Shown here piece after piece: positions 1 to 11,636 of a stretch of DNA of 64,000 nt (position 1 is its first letter; each line of letters begins with the position of its first letter). The stretch comes from Phragmites australis (lineage: Eukaryota; Streptophyta; Magnoliopsida; Poales; Poaceae): NCBI RefSeq assembly GCF_958298935.1, contig NC_084938.1, positions 23,107,501-23,171,500 of the forward strand, written 5' to 3'. The notes below the pieces were generated by a model that worked only from the letters and a program-made list of their open reading frames with translations, was not told the origin of the DNA and searched no databases. A program made the position numbers and the translations under genes.

Positions 1-61
1 TGACTTGGTAGCTTGTCATATTTATATGAAGATACTCCCGAATTGTCCACAAACTTTAGAC

Positions 62-277
62 GGTTCGAGGATACGTGGTCCGAGTAGTAGGTTTTTGTGC
101 TCTTGTATGGTTCTAGAGAGAATTTCAGTGTCATCTCCTTGTTGTTCTCTGGATACACACCCTCTTGGCTTTTTGTTGAGACGTGTATTTGAAGAATAGC
201 GGGGAGATACTGCCAAAATTTTCTCTAGAACCATATAAGAGCATAGAAAACTACTTGAGCCACATATCCTCGAATGG
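62..277. repeat. Long foldback (inverted repeat), copy A
   Basis: The left arm (about 62-152) pairs with the reverse complement of the right arm (about 198-277). The cores are TGGTTCTAGAGAGAATTT on the left and AAATTTTCTCTAGAACCA on the right. The loop is about 45 bp. A homologous foldback lies at 3640-3862. The flanking sequence continues into CACTA transposase remains, so this is transposon sequence and not a host gene. Function unknown. Confidence 0.8.
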
Positions 278-1321
278 TCAGAAGGTACTTAATCCGAAAG
301 CGCTAGCCAAGCTAAAAAAAAGATACTTCGAGACTCTATGTCTTCTCAAGATGTATTTCCTACCATCATTTTTCGATATCATGGTCTATCTCACTGCTCA
401 TCTTGTGAAGGAGATTTATTTTCTTGGCCATGTATTTCTGCATTAGATGTATCCATATGAAAGATTCATGGGCATTCTCAAGTTATACATAAGGAATCGA
501 GTTTTTCCTGCGTGTTGCATCGTGTAAGGTTACTCTACGGAGGAGGTAGCGGAGTGGTGCATTGATTACACGGACCCAAATAACTCAATTGATGTGCCTC
601 ATTCTCACCACAAGGGCAACTCGCATATCAAGGCATTATGGGGAAACATGTAATTACTCCTGAGCCAAAGGCATACAACCAAGCTCATTTTCTTGTGTTG
701 TAACAAATGAGCAAAGTGTCCCCCATATATTGATGAGCACAAACAATTGCTTCTTCATGGGAATCCAGGACAGACCGAAGCTTGTATTGCGAAGCAACAT
801 ATGCAAAGGTTCAACACTTGATTTTGAGATCAAATCAATAAATCGAGTACTCATACAAGTGATTTGATTAGAAAACTAGCAGTTGGCCCTATCTACACAA
901 TTACAACATATCAAAGATGCGATATAAATGGTTACAAATTTTACACAGTTGCCTAATATTAGAAAAGCACATATCAAAACAATGTTGTCTGTACATATGC
1001 TTATGATAATAATATGCATAGGAGCACATATTACAGTTAGATAGAGGAGGTATGGGAGATGGATTACTTGGGATTCAAGGTATTCCTACTTCAGTGTCGC
1101 TGGGTGCATGGGATAAAAGGTGTTACGAAAGACAAGTACGGATTCAGTAATATTAATCTCAAATATGTCGGTTATGAGGACAAATCTTTCGTACTCGCTA
1201 AACAGGTTGTCCAAGTGTTTTATGTGACTGACACAACAAATAAGAAACTCCATGTGGTTCTCACTGGGAAAAGACGAATCGTCGAAGTTGAAAACGTGGT
1301 TGATGAGGACGAGTACAAATA
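257..1321 (+). pseudogene. CACTA (En/Spm) transposase tnp2, C-terminal relic
   Basis: Three decayed pieces of one plant CACTA TNP2-type transposase lie in order. At about 257-640 is a DUF4218-like stretch containing FLPSFFDIMVYL and, after a frame change, AEWCIDYTDPNN. At about 660-845 is a stretch with QAHFLVL and EHKQLLLHGNPGQTEA. At 1059-1321 is a DUF4216-like C-terminus with LQCRWVHGIKG, DKYGFSNINL, QVFYVTD, HVVLTGKRRIVEVENVVDE. The order and spacing are those of the C-terminal half of TNP2. The pieces are separated by stops and frameshifts, so no functional protein is made. The N-terminal catalytic part would lie to the left, outside the window. Family recognition is from memory of conserved motifs. 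Confidence 0.85.
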
Positions 1322-1699
1322 ATTTGATGAAATCCCCCATTTTACTACTGCAATCATGCCACAAGTTGCACAGAACAAGAAGACTTCATACATGTGTTCC
1401 AACCATAACGAAGGGATCTATATCAAGAAAGCATAGAAACGACGAGTACATGCCAATCAACATAACCTCAAATTTTTAATATTTGCAATATTCAATTAAG
1501 TCTGAATTTCATGTGGATTGACACCTTAAGTTTGAATCTATGACACCCGTTAGTATCTTGTGATCATATTGTGATGAATGTAATTTAGATTATTTGTGAC
1601 AAATTTTTATGAACCAAAAGTGTTTTTTTTGTGAATATATGAAATTTTAAATAAATTTATAAAGGAAATTCTATTCTTAAAAGAAAATATCCCAAAATC

Positions 1700-2030
1700 C
1701 CTTTGAAAGTCATTAGTTATGGGTCGTAAACACATTAGTGATGGGTGACAACTATGACCTGTCACTAATGACTAAATCATTAGTAACGAGTCACAGGTAT
1801 AACCAATCACTAATGACTTTTAGACCACACATCTTGACCACCTGTCCCGACCACACGTCCCACCACACCTGTCATATTAATTTTGACAATTTTATGAATT
1901 TAGAGGAATATTGGTTATTAGTGACAGGCGATAGAACCTTTAGTGATATGTGTCTTATGTTCCGCATCACTAATGTGAAGGTAATTAGTGATGGGTAATA
2001 GTAGTCACCCATCACTAATGACCTACCTAT
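1700..2030. repeat. CACTA-type subterminal repeat array
   Basis: The short motif CATTAGTGATGGGT and its inverse (ATCACTAATGACC) recur at least nine times in both orientations, for example near 1732, 1757, 1788, 1810, 1935, 1984 and 2009. Such arrays are the transposase-binding subterminal regions of CACTA elements. No clear CACTA terminus was found beside it, so the element border is unknown. A TATATAAA-like box at about 2029-2036 follows directly and could serve as an element promoter. Confidence 0.6.
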
Positions 2031-2039
2031 ATAAATGGT

Positions 2040-2560
2040 TGCCAAAACCCTAGCCCGAATTTGCCTAAGTCCTCGCCCTCCCCCCCTCTCTCTCTCACTG
2101 ACGCCTCCACCTTGCTTTCCCCCTCCTCCTCGCTGATGCCTCCATCTCGCCCTCCCCGTCCACCTCACCCTCCCCCTCCTCCTTGCCGACGCCTCCACCT
2201 CACACTTCCCCTCTTCCTCACTGATGCCGCCTCCTCGCTCGATGCCTCCACCTCGCCCTCCCCTCCTCCTCCTCCTCGCCGCTATGTGGTGGTGGCCCTA
2301 GTGCTTTGCTCTGCTCTGTGGTGGTGTGGTGGTTGTGGTGCTCTGCTCTACTATGTTCTGGTGTGATGGTGTGGTGGTGGTGTTGCTTTGCTCTCCTCTG
2401 TGGTGGTGTGGCGGTCGTTGTGCTCTGCTCTGCTTTGTTCTGGTGTGGTGGCCGTGGTGCTCCGCTCTGTTCCATTCTGGTGTGGTGGTCGTGGTGCTTC
2501 GCTCTGCTCCATTCTCATCTGCTACTGTTATGTGAGTTATTTCTATGCATTTTGAAATAT
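2040..2560. repeat. Low-complexity leader-like sequence
   Basis: Pyrimidine-rich CCT/CTC repeats (2065-2280) are followed by GTGGTG-rich and TGCTCTGCTC-rich repeats (2285-2515). The open frames here are repetitive and have no recognisable domain. Position after a TATA-like box suggests an untranslated leader of a transposon transcript. No gene is called. Confidence 0.5.
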
Positions 2561-3575
2561 TTTGTGTGTCGGGGGTGAATGCAAATGGAATGTCAAATTA
2601 TATTACTCGATTACGATAGCGGCTTAGTGAGGTTGTGTGTGATAGCGTAGTCACTTAGGTGCGACAATATGAATTTTTAGCATTGTTGCTTCACATAAGT
2701 GTTGGTACTCCTGCAGCTGTGACATAAGTGTGTTGGTTGATCATTACTGTGGTTGTACATAATTGTAATGGAACTAATTTTTCTAGTCCCTTTACTATCA
2801 AAAGAGCTCTAGCCTGTTGGAAATAATAGAAACTGAAAATAGATGAATTATCTTACCTATTTAACACTTACTATTGAATGCTTAAACTTTATGTGATCTT
2901 GTTTTTAACTCTTGAGTTGTGATGTCTAAGTAGTATTTATGATAATATAGGAGATAAAGGGTATGTGAATCAATGTTTAGTAGTTTAGCACAGCCATGTA
3001 GATTTTTTTTTCTTTTCAATATGCATAAATATGGAGGCTGAAGTGCATGCTGTTCTTGAGAGTAAATCAGTCTTTCTGATCTTGATCTAATCTATAATTT
3101 GGACTGAGCTCTTGTATATGTTACCTGATATTGAAGATATGGTAAATATGTGCATATATACTTGTATATGTTACCTGATGTCGAAGATGTGGTCGATATG
3201 TGCATATAGAATTAATAGTGTGTTGTTACACATACCAATGATCTGAGATAGCCAATTTGGTGTTTGGATGGCAACATTAGTCACAACTCACTTTTTGAGA
3301 GTAAAAATTGATAACATAAACATGTTCATGATGTTTATATACTTGGCACATGCAATTTCATGTTTACCTATATTTATTCTTGCTTATGTTCAATCCTAAT
3401 AGTACACATGAATTATATATTCTTATTTATCTGCTACTATATATTCTTGTTTATATGTATGCATATTGCACAATAAGTTCATAATGGTTAAAACTAAATT
3501 TGTAAGAAACTCCCAAAAATGAATTTAGATTACGTAACCTATTACGTCATCTCCCGTTCGGGAGTGTTTGATTAT
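2561..3575. other. No gene seen
   Basis: AT-rich sequence. TATATACTTGTATATGTTACCTGAT occurs in two near-identical tandem halves around 3112-3205 (a roughly 60-bp duplication). No coding potential or RNA gene is visible. It probably belongs to the degenerate CACTA element around it. Confidence 0.5.
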
Positions 3576-3639
3576 AAATATGACTTGACAACTCGTCATA
3601 TTTATAAGAAGATGCTCTCGAATTGTGTATGAACTTTGG

Positions 3640-3862
3640 ACAGTTTGAGGATATGTGACCCGAGTAGTAGGTTTTTGTACTCTTGTATGGTTCTAGAGAG
3701 AATTTTGGTGTCATCTCCCTATTGTTCTCTGCACACACCCCTCTTGGCTCGTTATCAAGACGTGTATTTGGAGAACAGTGGGGAGATGCTGCCAAAATTT
3801 TCTCTAGAACCATACAAAAGTATAGAAATCTATTTGGGCCACATATCCTTGAAGGCCTTGTT
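3640..3862. repeat. Long foldback (inverted repeat), copy B
   Basis: Homologous to the foldback at 62-277 over its whole length, with roughly 10-15% difference by eye. The left arm is about 3640-3735 and the right arm about 3772-3862. The arms again contain TGGTTCTAGAGAGAATTTTG and its inverse. Homology to copy A starts further left, at about 3570. After the foldback the two copies continue into different transposase pieces. Confidence 0.8.
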
Positions 3863-3884
3863 CAATGATGGCATCAATATATTT

Positions 3885-4880
3885 CTGGAGTTCTAAGAGA
3901 ACATTAAGGCGAAGGGTTGTAGGGCTGCTATGAAAATGATCGCCAAACTTTTAAGAAGCCACAAGAGCAAGCTTATGAACGAGTATATGGTAAAAGGGTT
4001 GGAGCCCTTCAACAAGTACCCATATATAAAAAGGGTGGATTAATAAGCTTTTGTGGGGTTGAAGATCTCAGAGGCATTCCAAATGGAGAGTTTAGCAAAG
4101 AAGCAGCTTCGAGCAAAGAAGCAGCTAAACCACAACCTGGGCATAGACGGGTACACGTGGTAAAGGGAGAAATGGTAGACGGAGGATGAAAAGTTAGCCA
4201 ACGAAGGCTGCGAGAAACCATGGTTGCAATTCCTGGAATGATCACAATCATATTTGTGAGCGAGAGTTAAGCTATTAGATAGTGGAGAAATTACCTTCAC
4301 ATCCAGCGAAATCGAGGCAGTCATTGAAAAGGTGAAAGAAATAGCAACCTAATTCTCCAAAGGTTCATTCACCAGGGTCAGAGAATATGACGAGATCTCA
4401 ACTGCGCTGGGAACCCTGAGCACCTAGGTCATGTGCGAGACGTGTCCAGTTTCCAGGGCTGGAAGTTAGGCTTCCTTGAACACATCGGGATGTATAAGAA
4501 GAGTAAGATGTCGGTGCAATCTATATGCAAGTATTGACCCAGTCAATCATGAAGAGCATTTATCAAGACCTCCTGTAAAGGTTTGCATCATAGAGAGTCG
4601 TAATTCCTAGTACACCAGCGGGTGATAACCTCATTGTTGGACGCATGAGTAGTCAAGCCTCCAGGGAGGTTGAACAATATGTCTTCTCTCCATCTATGTA
4701 GCTGAATACTATAGACCTTCTCGATGGGCCCACGCCATGCTCGCTAGACATAAGACCTGGTGGCTACCAAATTAAGGTTGCAAAGGGCAAGGGGCATCCA
4801 GAGGTCCAGGTATTACATATGGTCCCGATACATCCTCGTTATGTTGTGGTTTACATAGATTTTATACATGCTAATGCCAT
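3885..4880 (+). pseudogene. Plant transposase (Ptta/En-Spm, Transposase_24-like) relic
   Basis: Frame-broken remains of the second CACTA protein. Readable pieces include GLEPFNKYPYIKR, AFVGLK..EAFQMESLAK, LNHNLGIDGYTW, an ITFTSSEIEAVIEKVKEIA stretch, a GWKLGFLEHIGMYKKSKM stretch near 4455-4510 and GPTPCSL near 4728-4748. The order matches the conserved Ptta/En-Spm transposase (PF03004-like), with the downstream domain that often follows it. At least five stops or frameshifts interrupt it. It follows the foldback at 3640-3862 and is probably part of the same decayed CACTA element. Confidence 0.7.
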
Positions 4881-6440
4881 ATACATCCCCGAGCCACTGT
4901 CCGGTGACGCGCCGACTGCCCGACTCCCTTGCAGCCTTGCCGGCCTAGGTGGTTGGGTGCTGCGCGGTGCTACATGCCTGCAACAGTGTAGCTGTGCGCG
5001 TCGAGCTACCGTCTGTCGAGTGCCGACTCCGGAGTCCAGACTCCCTTATGGTCTACGCGATTGCACGCCCTCACCGGACGTCGGGGGCCCAGGACGCTGG
5101 CTCACCGTTGCACCTTGCGTGCAGTGCATGGCTGCCGGCAGCTGGCTGTTGTGCTGCGTCTAGGGCTCTAGGCAGGTTAGGGCTATGGTGAAACTCAGAA
5201 TGGGGAATTGGGATTGGGAGAGGTCAAAGAGAGAGAGAGAGAGAGCCAAGAGCCTGACTGCCCGAGAGCAGTCCTTGCCCGAGAGGAATCGAGTGAGAGA
5301 TTGATAGGAGAGGCCATGGACTGTTAGTGGGTTGAATGGGCTACTAGGCTATTTGCTTGTTGGTCTGTTCTTGCGAGTTTGGGTTGGGACAAGAAGGTAA
5401 GAAAGGGCAAATTTGGTCCAACATAAGCTATACGCATGTATATACCATATATATACTAAATTTTTTGCCAAAATTGTTGAGTATTCCTGGGAATATCCAT
5501 GCATTAACATAGGTCCGCCCGTGCAACTTGATCTATTCAAAATCATCCTAGAGCATCAAGGTAAAGTTTTGAAAAGTTTGGTTGGTTGAATCTTCGTAAT
5601 TCTTGCATAATCGCAATATTAGGGTTTAATCTTTTTTTATCACCATCTATCACAGTCTGTTTGTAAAATTCATAACTCTTGTTCTAGAGATTTGATTGAC
5701 TTAATCTTTATTGAAATAGTTTTATATCATTGTCTAGTCTCTATGATTAAAATTTGAAGACAACCAAACTATCTATATTTCTGTATCATTTTTAGTGATG
5801 TGATAACAGTCTATTCCGAATTGATTTCGAGATTAAATTGAATATTTGATTAGGATGAATTAAAATTAAAATTTGACTTGTGCAATCATTCATCACCTCT
5901 GATTGCATATTTTGCACGTAATAGATCCTACACTTTCTATTGTTCTTCCTCCTCTAGTTTCCTCTCTAGATTATCCTCTTCATGTACCTCTTCTCTTTCT
6001 CTTTAGAGCTCCCCCTTCACTCTTGCTACTTCTACCCCGGTACCCCCTATACTCCTTGCTGCTCTACCTGTACTTCTAATTTTCAGATTGTAACCCAAAT
6101 TGTGTTGTAAATGAAGTCAATTATGAAGGTGGATGCTACACGGAACACTGAAAATCTCCCTCCCCGATCTCAAATCTAGAAGGAAAATTGCCAGAGCTCG
6201 TCGACTGTAAGAACCGTAAATTTCAAACAACTGTAGTGCAGGAAATGTGAAGGTAAAAATTTCAAGTTGCAACAATGCAACTGTTGGAGCATTGAAATGT
6301 TGATATCAGTCACCCTACACTTATGTAGGAATAGCACCGCACGGTCTGCTTGCTTATTACCGCGGCACTAAAAATTGAGCCGTAAATCGGAATACATAAT
6401 GCAACACAGAATTACAGATGATCAATAGCCGGCAAGCCCC
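4881..6440. other. Intergenic, no gene seen
   Basis: A GC-rich patch (4885-5200) gives overlapping open frames without recognisable domains. A short (GA)n microsatellite sits at about 5229-5250. The rest is AT-rich. The last 100 bases contain the 3' untranslated region of alpha-amylase 1; an AATAAG-like polyadenylation signal on the minus strand lies at about 6351-6356. Confidence 0.5.
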
Positions 6441-6447
6441 CAGCATA

Positions 6448-7988
6448 TCAGGTAGTGCCACTCTTCTCCCAGACGGAGTAGTTGTTGCCATGAGCCACAA
6501 CATGGAAGTCCGAGGGGATTAGGTTGCCGACATCGGATCTCGGCCCCAGCTTCGTGATCACCATGTCGCCGATCATCGCAACGTAGACGTCACCCTCCGC
6601 CTTAAGGATGTCTAGCTTGCTCCCCGGGTGGATCCCGTTTCTTGATCGGATTTCGGCCAGCACGGTGATCTCGTTCTTGAGGTTCCAGTCGAACAAATGG
6701 TCGTAGAACTGCACACAGAATTCGGTAGTGAGCTCAGATCACAATCCACTAGGAGTCTTGAGTTTAGTGCGACGCGTCGAGGTGAAATATTGGTCCTTAC
6801 GACGCATGGGATCCCTGGGTGTGTGAGGATGTAGGCGTAGCCTTGCATGACCTTGTCGGAGGGAAACGGCCACAGGGCCTGCGTTGATCCGGTGTCGTGG
6901 TTGTCGACGAAAGTGACGGCCTTCTCCGGCAGCCACCCCATCAGCCCGGGCGCCTCGCCTTTGTCGTCGCGCATCCTCCACAGCTCGCCCTGAACGGCCG
7001 CCTGGAGTACGCCTTTGGTGGTGAAGTCGAACGCAGTCGCGGGACCGCCGACGCCCTGCACCCAGTTGACCAGCTCCTGCCGGTCGGCGTCCTGGTTGTT
7101 GGACGGTTTGCCGTCGCCGTCGTAGACGAGTGAGCTCCAGATCTCGGCGACCACGAAAGCGGGGCTGGTGTTGTCCACGTAGATCTTCGCCATGGGAGCG
7201 GAGTACCCCTTGGCGAAGTCGAGGCGCCAGCCGTCGAAGCCGACCTCGTGCTTGAGCCAGTTGAGCCAGTCGGAGAGCTCCTTCTGCACACGCGGGTTGA
7301 GGTGGTCAATGTCGGGCGCGGCGGAGTATCCTGCGCCGGTGTCCGGGTGGCCGCGCCCGTTGGAGTACTCCTTGTCGTCGCTGCAGATCATGTCGGGACC
7401 CCAGTCGAGGCGGCTGTCCGGTGTGCCGCCCTCGAAGATGCAGTAGATGCCGCGGTCATCTTTCTTGTCGGCGCACCGGTGGTTGATGACAATGTCCGCG
7501 AGGCACTTGATGTTCTTGTCGTGGAACGCCTCGATCAGCGCCTTGAGGTCCGCCTCCGTGCCGTAATTGGACGCGTCCAGGTCGTAGAGCCGCCCCGGCA
7601 AGTAGCCCTGCTGCGAGACGGAGTGCGTTGGCGGCGGGAGCCAGACGTGGGTGGCGCCGATGCTGGCGATGTCCTCCACCTGCCCCATCAGGAACTTGTA
7701 CCACCCGCCCTGCTTCTTCCACGAATCCCAGTTAAAGCCCTGCGCAACACAACCAAGCAAAGCATACGCAGCTCGTGTTAAGCAACCAAGCATTCTAATG
7801 GCGTACGTACACGCACATACGACATATATGTATAGCTGCTGGAAATGAAGCATCACATTTCACAACTTCAGAAGGACGCCGGTCAGTTAATTCACCTGGA
7901 AAAGAACTTGAGCTTGTGCCAAGCTGGAGGCCAGCAGGCAAAGCACAGCAACGAGGACGAGAGTGACAGAATGCTTGCCCATGGCCAT
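6448..7988 (-). CDS. Alpha-amylase 1 (cereal type), three exons, intact
   Basis: Secreted endo-1,4-alpha-glucanase (GH13) that hydrolyses starch. Exons on the minus strand are 7988-7896, 7739-6801 and 6708-6448, all phase 0 with GT-AG introns (156 and 92 bp), giving 430 residues, the usual length. Residues 1-26 are a signal peptide (hydrophobic [14 protein letters not shown], cleavage after LAQA, mature QVLFQGFNW). The catalytic residues are present: Asp205 in WRLDFAKG, Glu230 in VAEIW and Asp313 in VDNHDTG, plus DIVINH. The C-terminal domain ends [12 protein letters not shown], slightly shorter than paralogs with an extra tail. A second in-frame ATG at 7982 (MGKHS) matches the usual cereal start, so residues 1-2 may not be used. 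It lacks the second intron seen in the paralog at 24747. It faces that paralog head-to-head. No disruption was found. Confidence 0.95.
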
Positions 7989-8099
7989 AGCTTTGTGCAG
8001 TTCAGCTTCTCTGAACTGCACTGGCTGGTGACCAGCCCTTGCGAGGAGAAGTGATGCCTGCTTTGTTTGTGATGGACTGCCACTACCTGAGCACGGCTG

Positions 8100-8105
8100 T
8101 TTATA
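8100..8105 (-). promoter_or_regulatory. TATA box of alpha-amylase 1
   Basis: TATAAA on the minus strand (CACTATAAACAG), about 112 bp upstream of the ATG at 7988, which predicts a start near 8070. In the roughly 240 bp upstream I saw no TATCCAC, TATCCA, TAACAAA or CTACGTGG element, unlike the paralog. The upstream stretch is GC-rich. Confidence 0.7.
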
Positions 8106-8417
8106 GTGAGTTGTGTGCGTAGCTCGCCGCGCCGAAGAGCCCGCGGCTGCCGTGTCTCGCGCCACGCGTAAGACGGGCCGTCGAGACGCTGATAACGCTG
8201 CCGCGAGCCCGCGAGAGCCGCGGAATCGACGGAAGGTTTCGCCCCTTCTCCGGTGTAGGTTAATAGGTTATACTTGCGGCGCGCCATTGCTGTGACGAAC
8301 CAAGAACGGACGAGACTCCGAGAGTACGGAGAGGCCATGCATGCGTATAGAAACGTTATGCGGTACTCCCTTTTCTTTAGCTTGGCACGTTAGCACTACT
8401 AACTACTACCTGTTTTA

Positions 8418-8696
8418 GGGGTTATTTGGTTTTTGTCCCGACAGGCCAAACTAAAATTTGGTCAAATGCGACAAAATGATGTTTGGTTTGAGGAAAGTTG
8501 AAATTTGGTCAGCCAAAATTTTTGGCCAACAATTTCGCCGTCCAAGATTTATCCAAAAACACTAAAGAAAAATTTTAGCCGATCAAATTTTTTCGAGACA
8601 TAATCAAATTTTGATCTCAAATCAAACAGATGCCAACATTTCGAGACACGGCTAAAATTTGACTTAGCTCCCTTTAGCCCCTAACCAAACAGCCCC
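8418..8696. mobile_element. MITE-like element, 279 bp
   Basis: Terminal inverted repeats GGGGTTATTTGGTT and, inverted, GGGGCTGTTTGGTT match at 12 of 14 positions. They are flanked by TA on both sides (8416-8417 and 8697-8698). The interior is AT-rich and non-coding, with repeated AAAATTTGGTC-like words. The superfamily is uncertain; a TA duplication is compatible with a Stowaway-like or PIF-like origin. Confidence 0.65.
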
Positions 8697-8698
8697 TA

Positions 8699-9599
8699 TA
8701 AGCGGGTACAGTTATCCCTGTTCATGGGTTAGGTCGGGTTAGCTGTGAAACCCATACAAGACATGCATGGGGTGACTGGTTTGCGGGTTGAACCCGAGGA
8801 AACCGCCGAGCCCGATGTTTGCAGGAGTTTCAGACGGTGACTGCAAATATGATATTTCACGACAATAGTTCACGTGGCCTCAAGGCAGCGTGAGAGCTTC
8901 AGGAAGCTACCGCCTCTCTTACCGCGCGTATTGAAGGTGACGCGTGGAGCCACTACTGCACCGCGCGGCGGCGCTCGACGCCAACATCCGACACCTACAT
9001 GAATCTCTCTCCACCCTTGACCCCTCAATGTTTAACAAGGTCCCCTCATATCCTTTCCTCCCTCCCCTGTCTTAATTTTATCTCGCTCATAGTTCAGATC
9101 GAGATTAGCTTTGGACTTCAGATCAAGATCAGGGGTTCCATAGAAGTGGTAGATTAGGCTATCTTCAACTATTTTCTTTTCATTTCAATTTCTTTCTGAT
9201 TTTTTTTTCTATTTTTAATCATTTTATTTTTTCTCATTTTCAACAGTTTTTTTGAAAGGGATTCGTGAAGGAAAATAAAAGAAAATTATAAGGTGAAATG
9301 AATGATCTTGATAATCCTTTTGTGAAGAAAAATATAAAAAGAAACTACTAAAGTTAAGGAAAAAAATCTTTTCGTGAAAAGAATATAACTTGTGAAGAGA
9401 ATTGGTTAAAAATGGTCTTAACTTGTGGTCATGTATGGCCTCTTGGGCGTTCATTCAATGAGAGTGAAGTCGCTGTCCTTTGGTAGGCAGCAGTACTAGT
9501 ATTTGCCAAGGCAGCAAATCTATGGTCAAACTCTTTGTCGAGTTTGATGGATATGATTGTGATCCATTCGATGATTCGAATCCTTTGCTATTGTCACGT
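8699..9599. other. Intergenic, no gene seen
   Basis: No conserved coding sequence. 9150-9450 is AT-rich. This was part of the promoter-side spacer between the two head-to-head amylase genes before the Sirevirus inserted at 9605. Confidence 0.5.
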
Positions 9600-9604
9600 G
9601 AGCT

Positions 9605-11214
9605 TGAAAGTGCCTAGAGGGGGGTGAATAGGTTTTTCTGAAATTTAAAACTAAAAACAACGGATTAAACTGCCGGATATTCCGGTGAAGTCCGGATACT
9701 CCGGTATGGTCCGGAGTATCCGGTCTAGTCCGGAGTCTCCGACCTGACAGGAAATTTTAGAATAAATTTGCACTGAGGATCACAGCTAGATTCTATGAGA
9801 TGCACTAGGTCAAGTAGATGTTACTAAGCTAGAACAACAAATAAAACTAGCAAGATTGATACTATAGCAATTTAAATGACAAATGATCAAATGCACACGA
9901 TCAAGTGAGTTTCACAAAATAGAACACGAGAATATATCCCGGAGTTCGGCCACCTCACAAAGAAGTGCCTACGTCTCCGTTGAGGAGCTCACAAAGAGCC
10001 GGGTCTTCTCCAACCCTATCCTCTTCTAGCGACCACAAAGATCAAGCTAGAAATCCTTACTCAATATGAAGGTGCTTACAAACTTCCCGAGGCACACCAC
10101 AAGTTTTGGGTGCTCTTCGGGCAAATCCTTTCCTTTTTAGAAACCCAAAGCTTCAAAGGAAATGATCGCAGAAAATGCTCGATGAAGAACTCAATGCTCA
10201 AGTGGCTTGAACTCTCTCCAAACCCACACTCTCAAATTTTTTGCAAATTTGGCTCTAGAGATGATTGGAGAGGCTTTGAATGCTCTTAAGGTGCTCAAGA
10301 GGTCTCAAGGAAACCAGCCACAGCAAGCTCTAAATGCTATGGAGAGAGGGGGCATTTATAGCACTCTCTCACAGACTAGCCGTTACTGTTTTTGTCAGAG
10401 CTTACCGGAGTATCCGGTGTACACCGGAGTCTCCGGTCCTAAATCCAAAAACGGCGTCAGAACGGTCACCGAACGTGTCAGAACTAGCCGTTACAGTTCT
10501 GTTTAATTACCGGAGTCTCCGGTGAACACCGGAGTCTCCGGTCCTGACAGTCTTTCCAAAAAGATTAAGTCCGGAGACTAGCCGGACCCTCCGGCAACTT
10601 TAGGTACCGGAGTATCCGGTGAACACCGGAGACTCCGATCTTTCCTATTAATTATCAAAAAGATTAAAAGCTAACCGAGAGCCTCTGCCGGAGTCTACCT
10701 CGGAGACTCCGACTGCAAACAAAACATTTTACCGGAGTATCCGGTGAACACCGGAGACTCCGGTCTTTTTCTTGAAAAGATTAACCCGAAGCTGAGACTC
10801 TCTGCCGGAGGCTAGCACGGAGACTCCGGCTGAGCGCTGAGTACCGGAGTATCCGGTGAACACCGGAGACTCCGGACTCAGAAGATTTTCAGAAAGAGTT
10901 TCGTGTCCGTGAGTGAATGTGTCTCTCAATTGGGTGATTCTAAAGGATCTCTTGAGCATTGAGACACTAATCAAGCAAATAAATTCATCCATATAAGAAA
11001 AAATCTATCCTAGACTCAATTGCAAAAGTAAAAAGAATTTAAGCCCTATCTTATATCCTTCGTTGATTCTTCAATTGTTTCGACGGGCGTCAAACGTCAT
11101 TTACCTTCACAACTAATGCTCATACCTGTTCAATACTCACAAAGCATGTTAGTTCTTTAATCGTTTTGTCATCAATAAGCCAAAACCCACTTAGGGGGCC
11201 TAGATGCACTTTCA
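9605..11214 (-). repeat. Sirevirus 3' LTR (left)
   Basis: 1610 bp. It carries many near-palindromic CCGGAGTATCCGG and CCGGAGACTCCGG words, concentrated at 10400-10880, with a second group at 9672-9745. It has TATAAA on the minus strand at 10355-10360. Relative to the right LTR it has one extra roughly 19-bp repeat unit near 10520 and small differences in G runs. Confidence 0.93.
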
Positions 11215-11636
11215 ATCTCCCCCTTTTTGGTGATTGATGACAACCCGATTAAAGGATACACAAGGATATATGAAAAGGTTTTAAATTCTAGAAGATATGG
11301 TAAGCTCCCCCTAAATGTATGCATTGTTCTAAGCAAAGTTAAGCAACAATGCATTTATTTAGGAAGTGGAACACAAGAGCTCCCCCTATATCCTAGAATC
11401 CGTGGGATGCAAAAGGTTATGAAAAGACATAGAGCACACAAAACTAATGAAAGAACAACAATCATCATACTAACATAAAGGTCTTATGAAATTAAATAGC
11501 ACAAGGTTCATCACAATCCAGAATCCAATTGTCCAACAGCGAAAGAGATATAAAGGAGACCAAAACTAAGGAAACTAAGATAAAGGATAACTATCTCTCC
11601 CCCTTTGGCATCAAGCACCAAAAAGAGAGAGAGAGA
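11215..11636 (-). other. Sirevirus 3' untranslated region and polypurine tract
   Basis: Non-coding sequence between the envelope-like ORF stop and the 3' LTR, with the polypurine tract at 11215-11228. Several CTCCCCCT words occur. No gene is seen. Confidence 0.7.

Noticed and set aside
4819..5163. A 114-codon GC-rich frame
   Set aside because: The first residues continue the transposase relic; the rest has no similarity I can name and overlaps other frames of equal quality.
7248..7781. A 177-codon plus-strand frame inside alpha-amylase 1
   Set aside because: An antisense shadow of a GC-rich exon with no recognisable domain.
6612..7856. A single 414-codon minus-strand frame spanning most of alpha-amylase 1
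   Set aside because: It runs through both introns; the spliced model (7988-7896, 7739-6801, 6708-6448) restores the signal peptide and C-terminus and has canonical splice sites.
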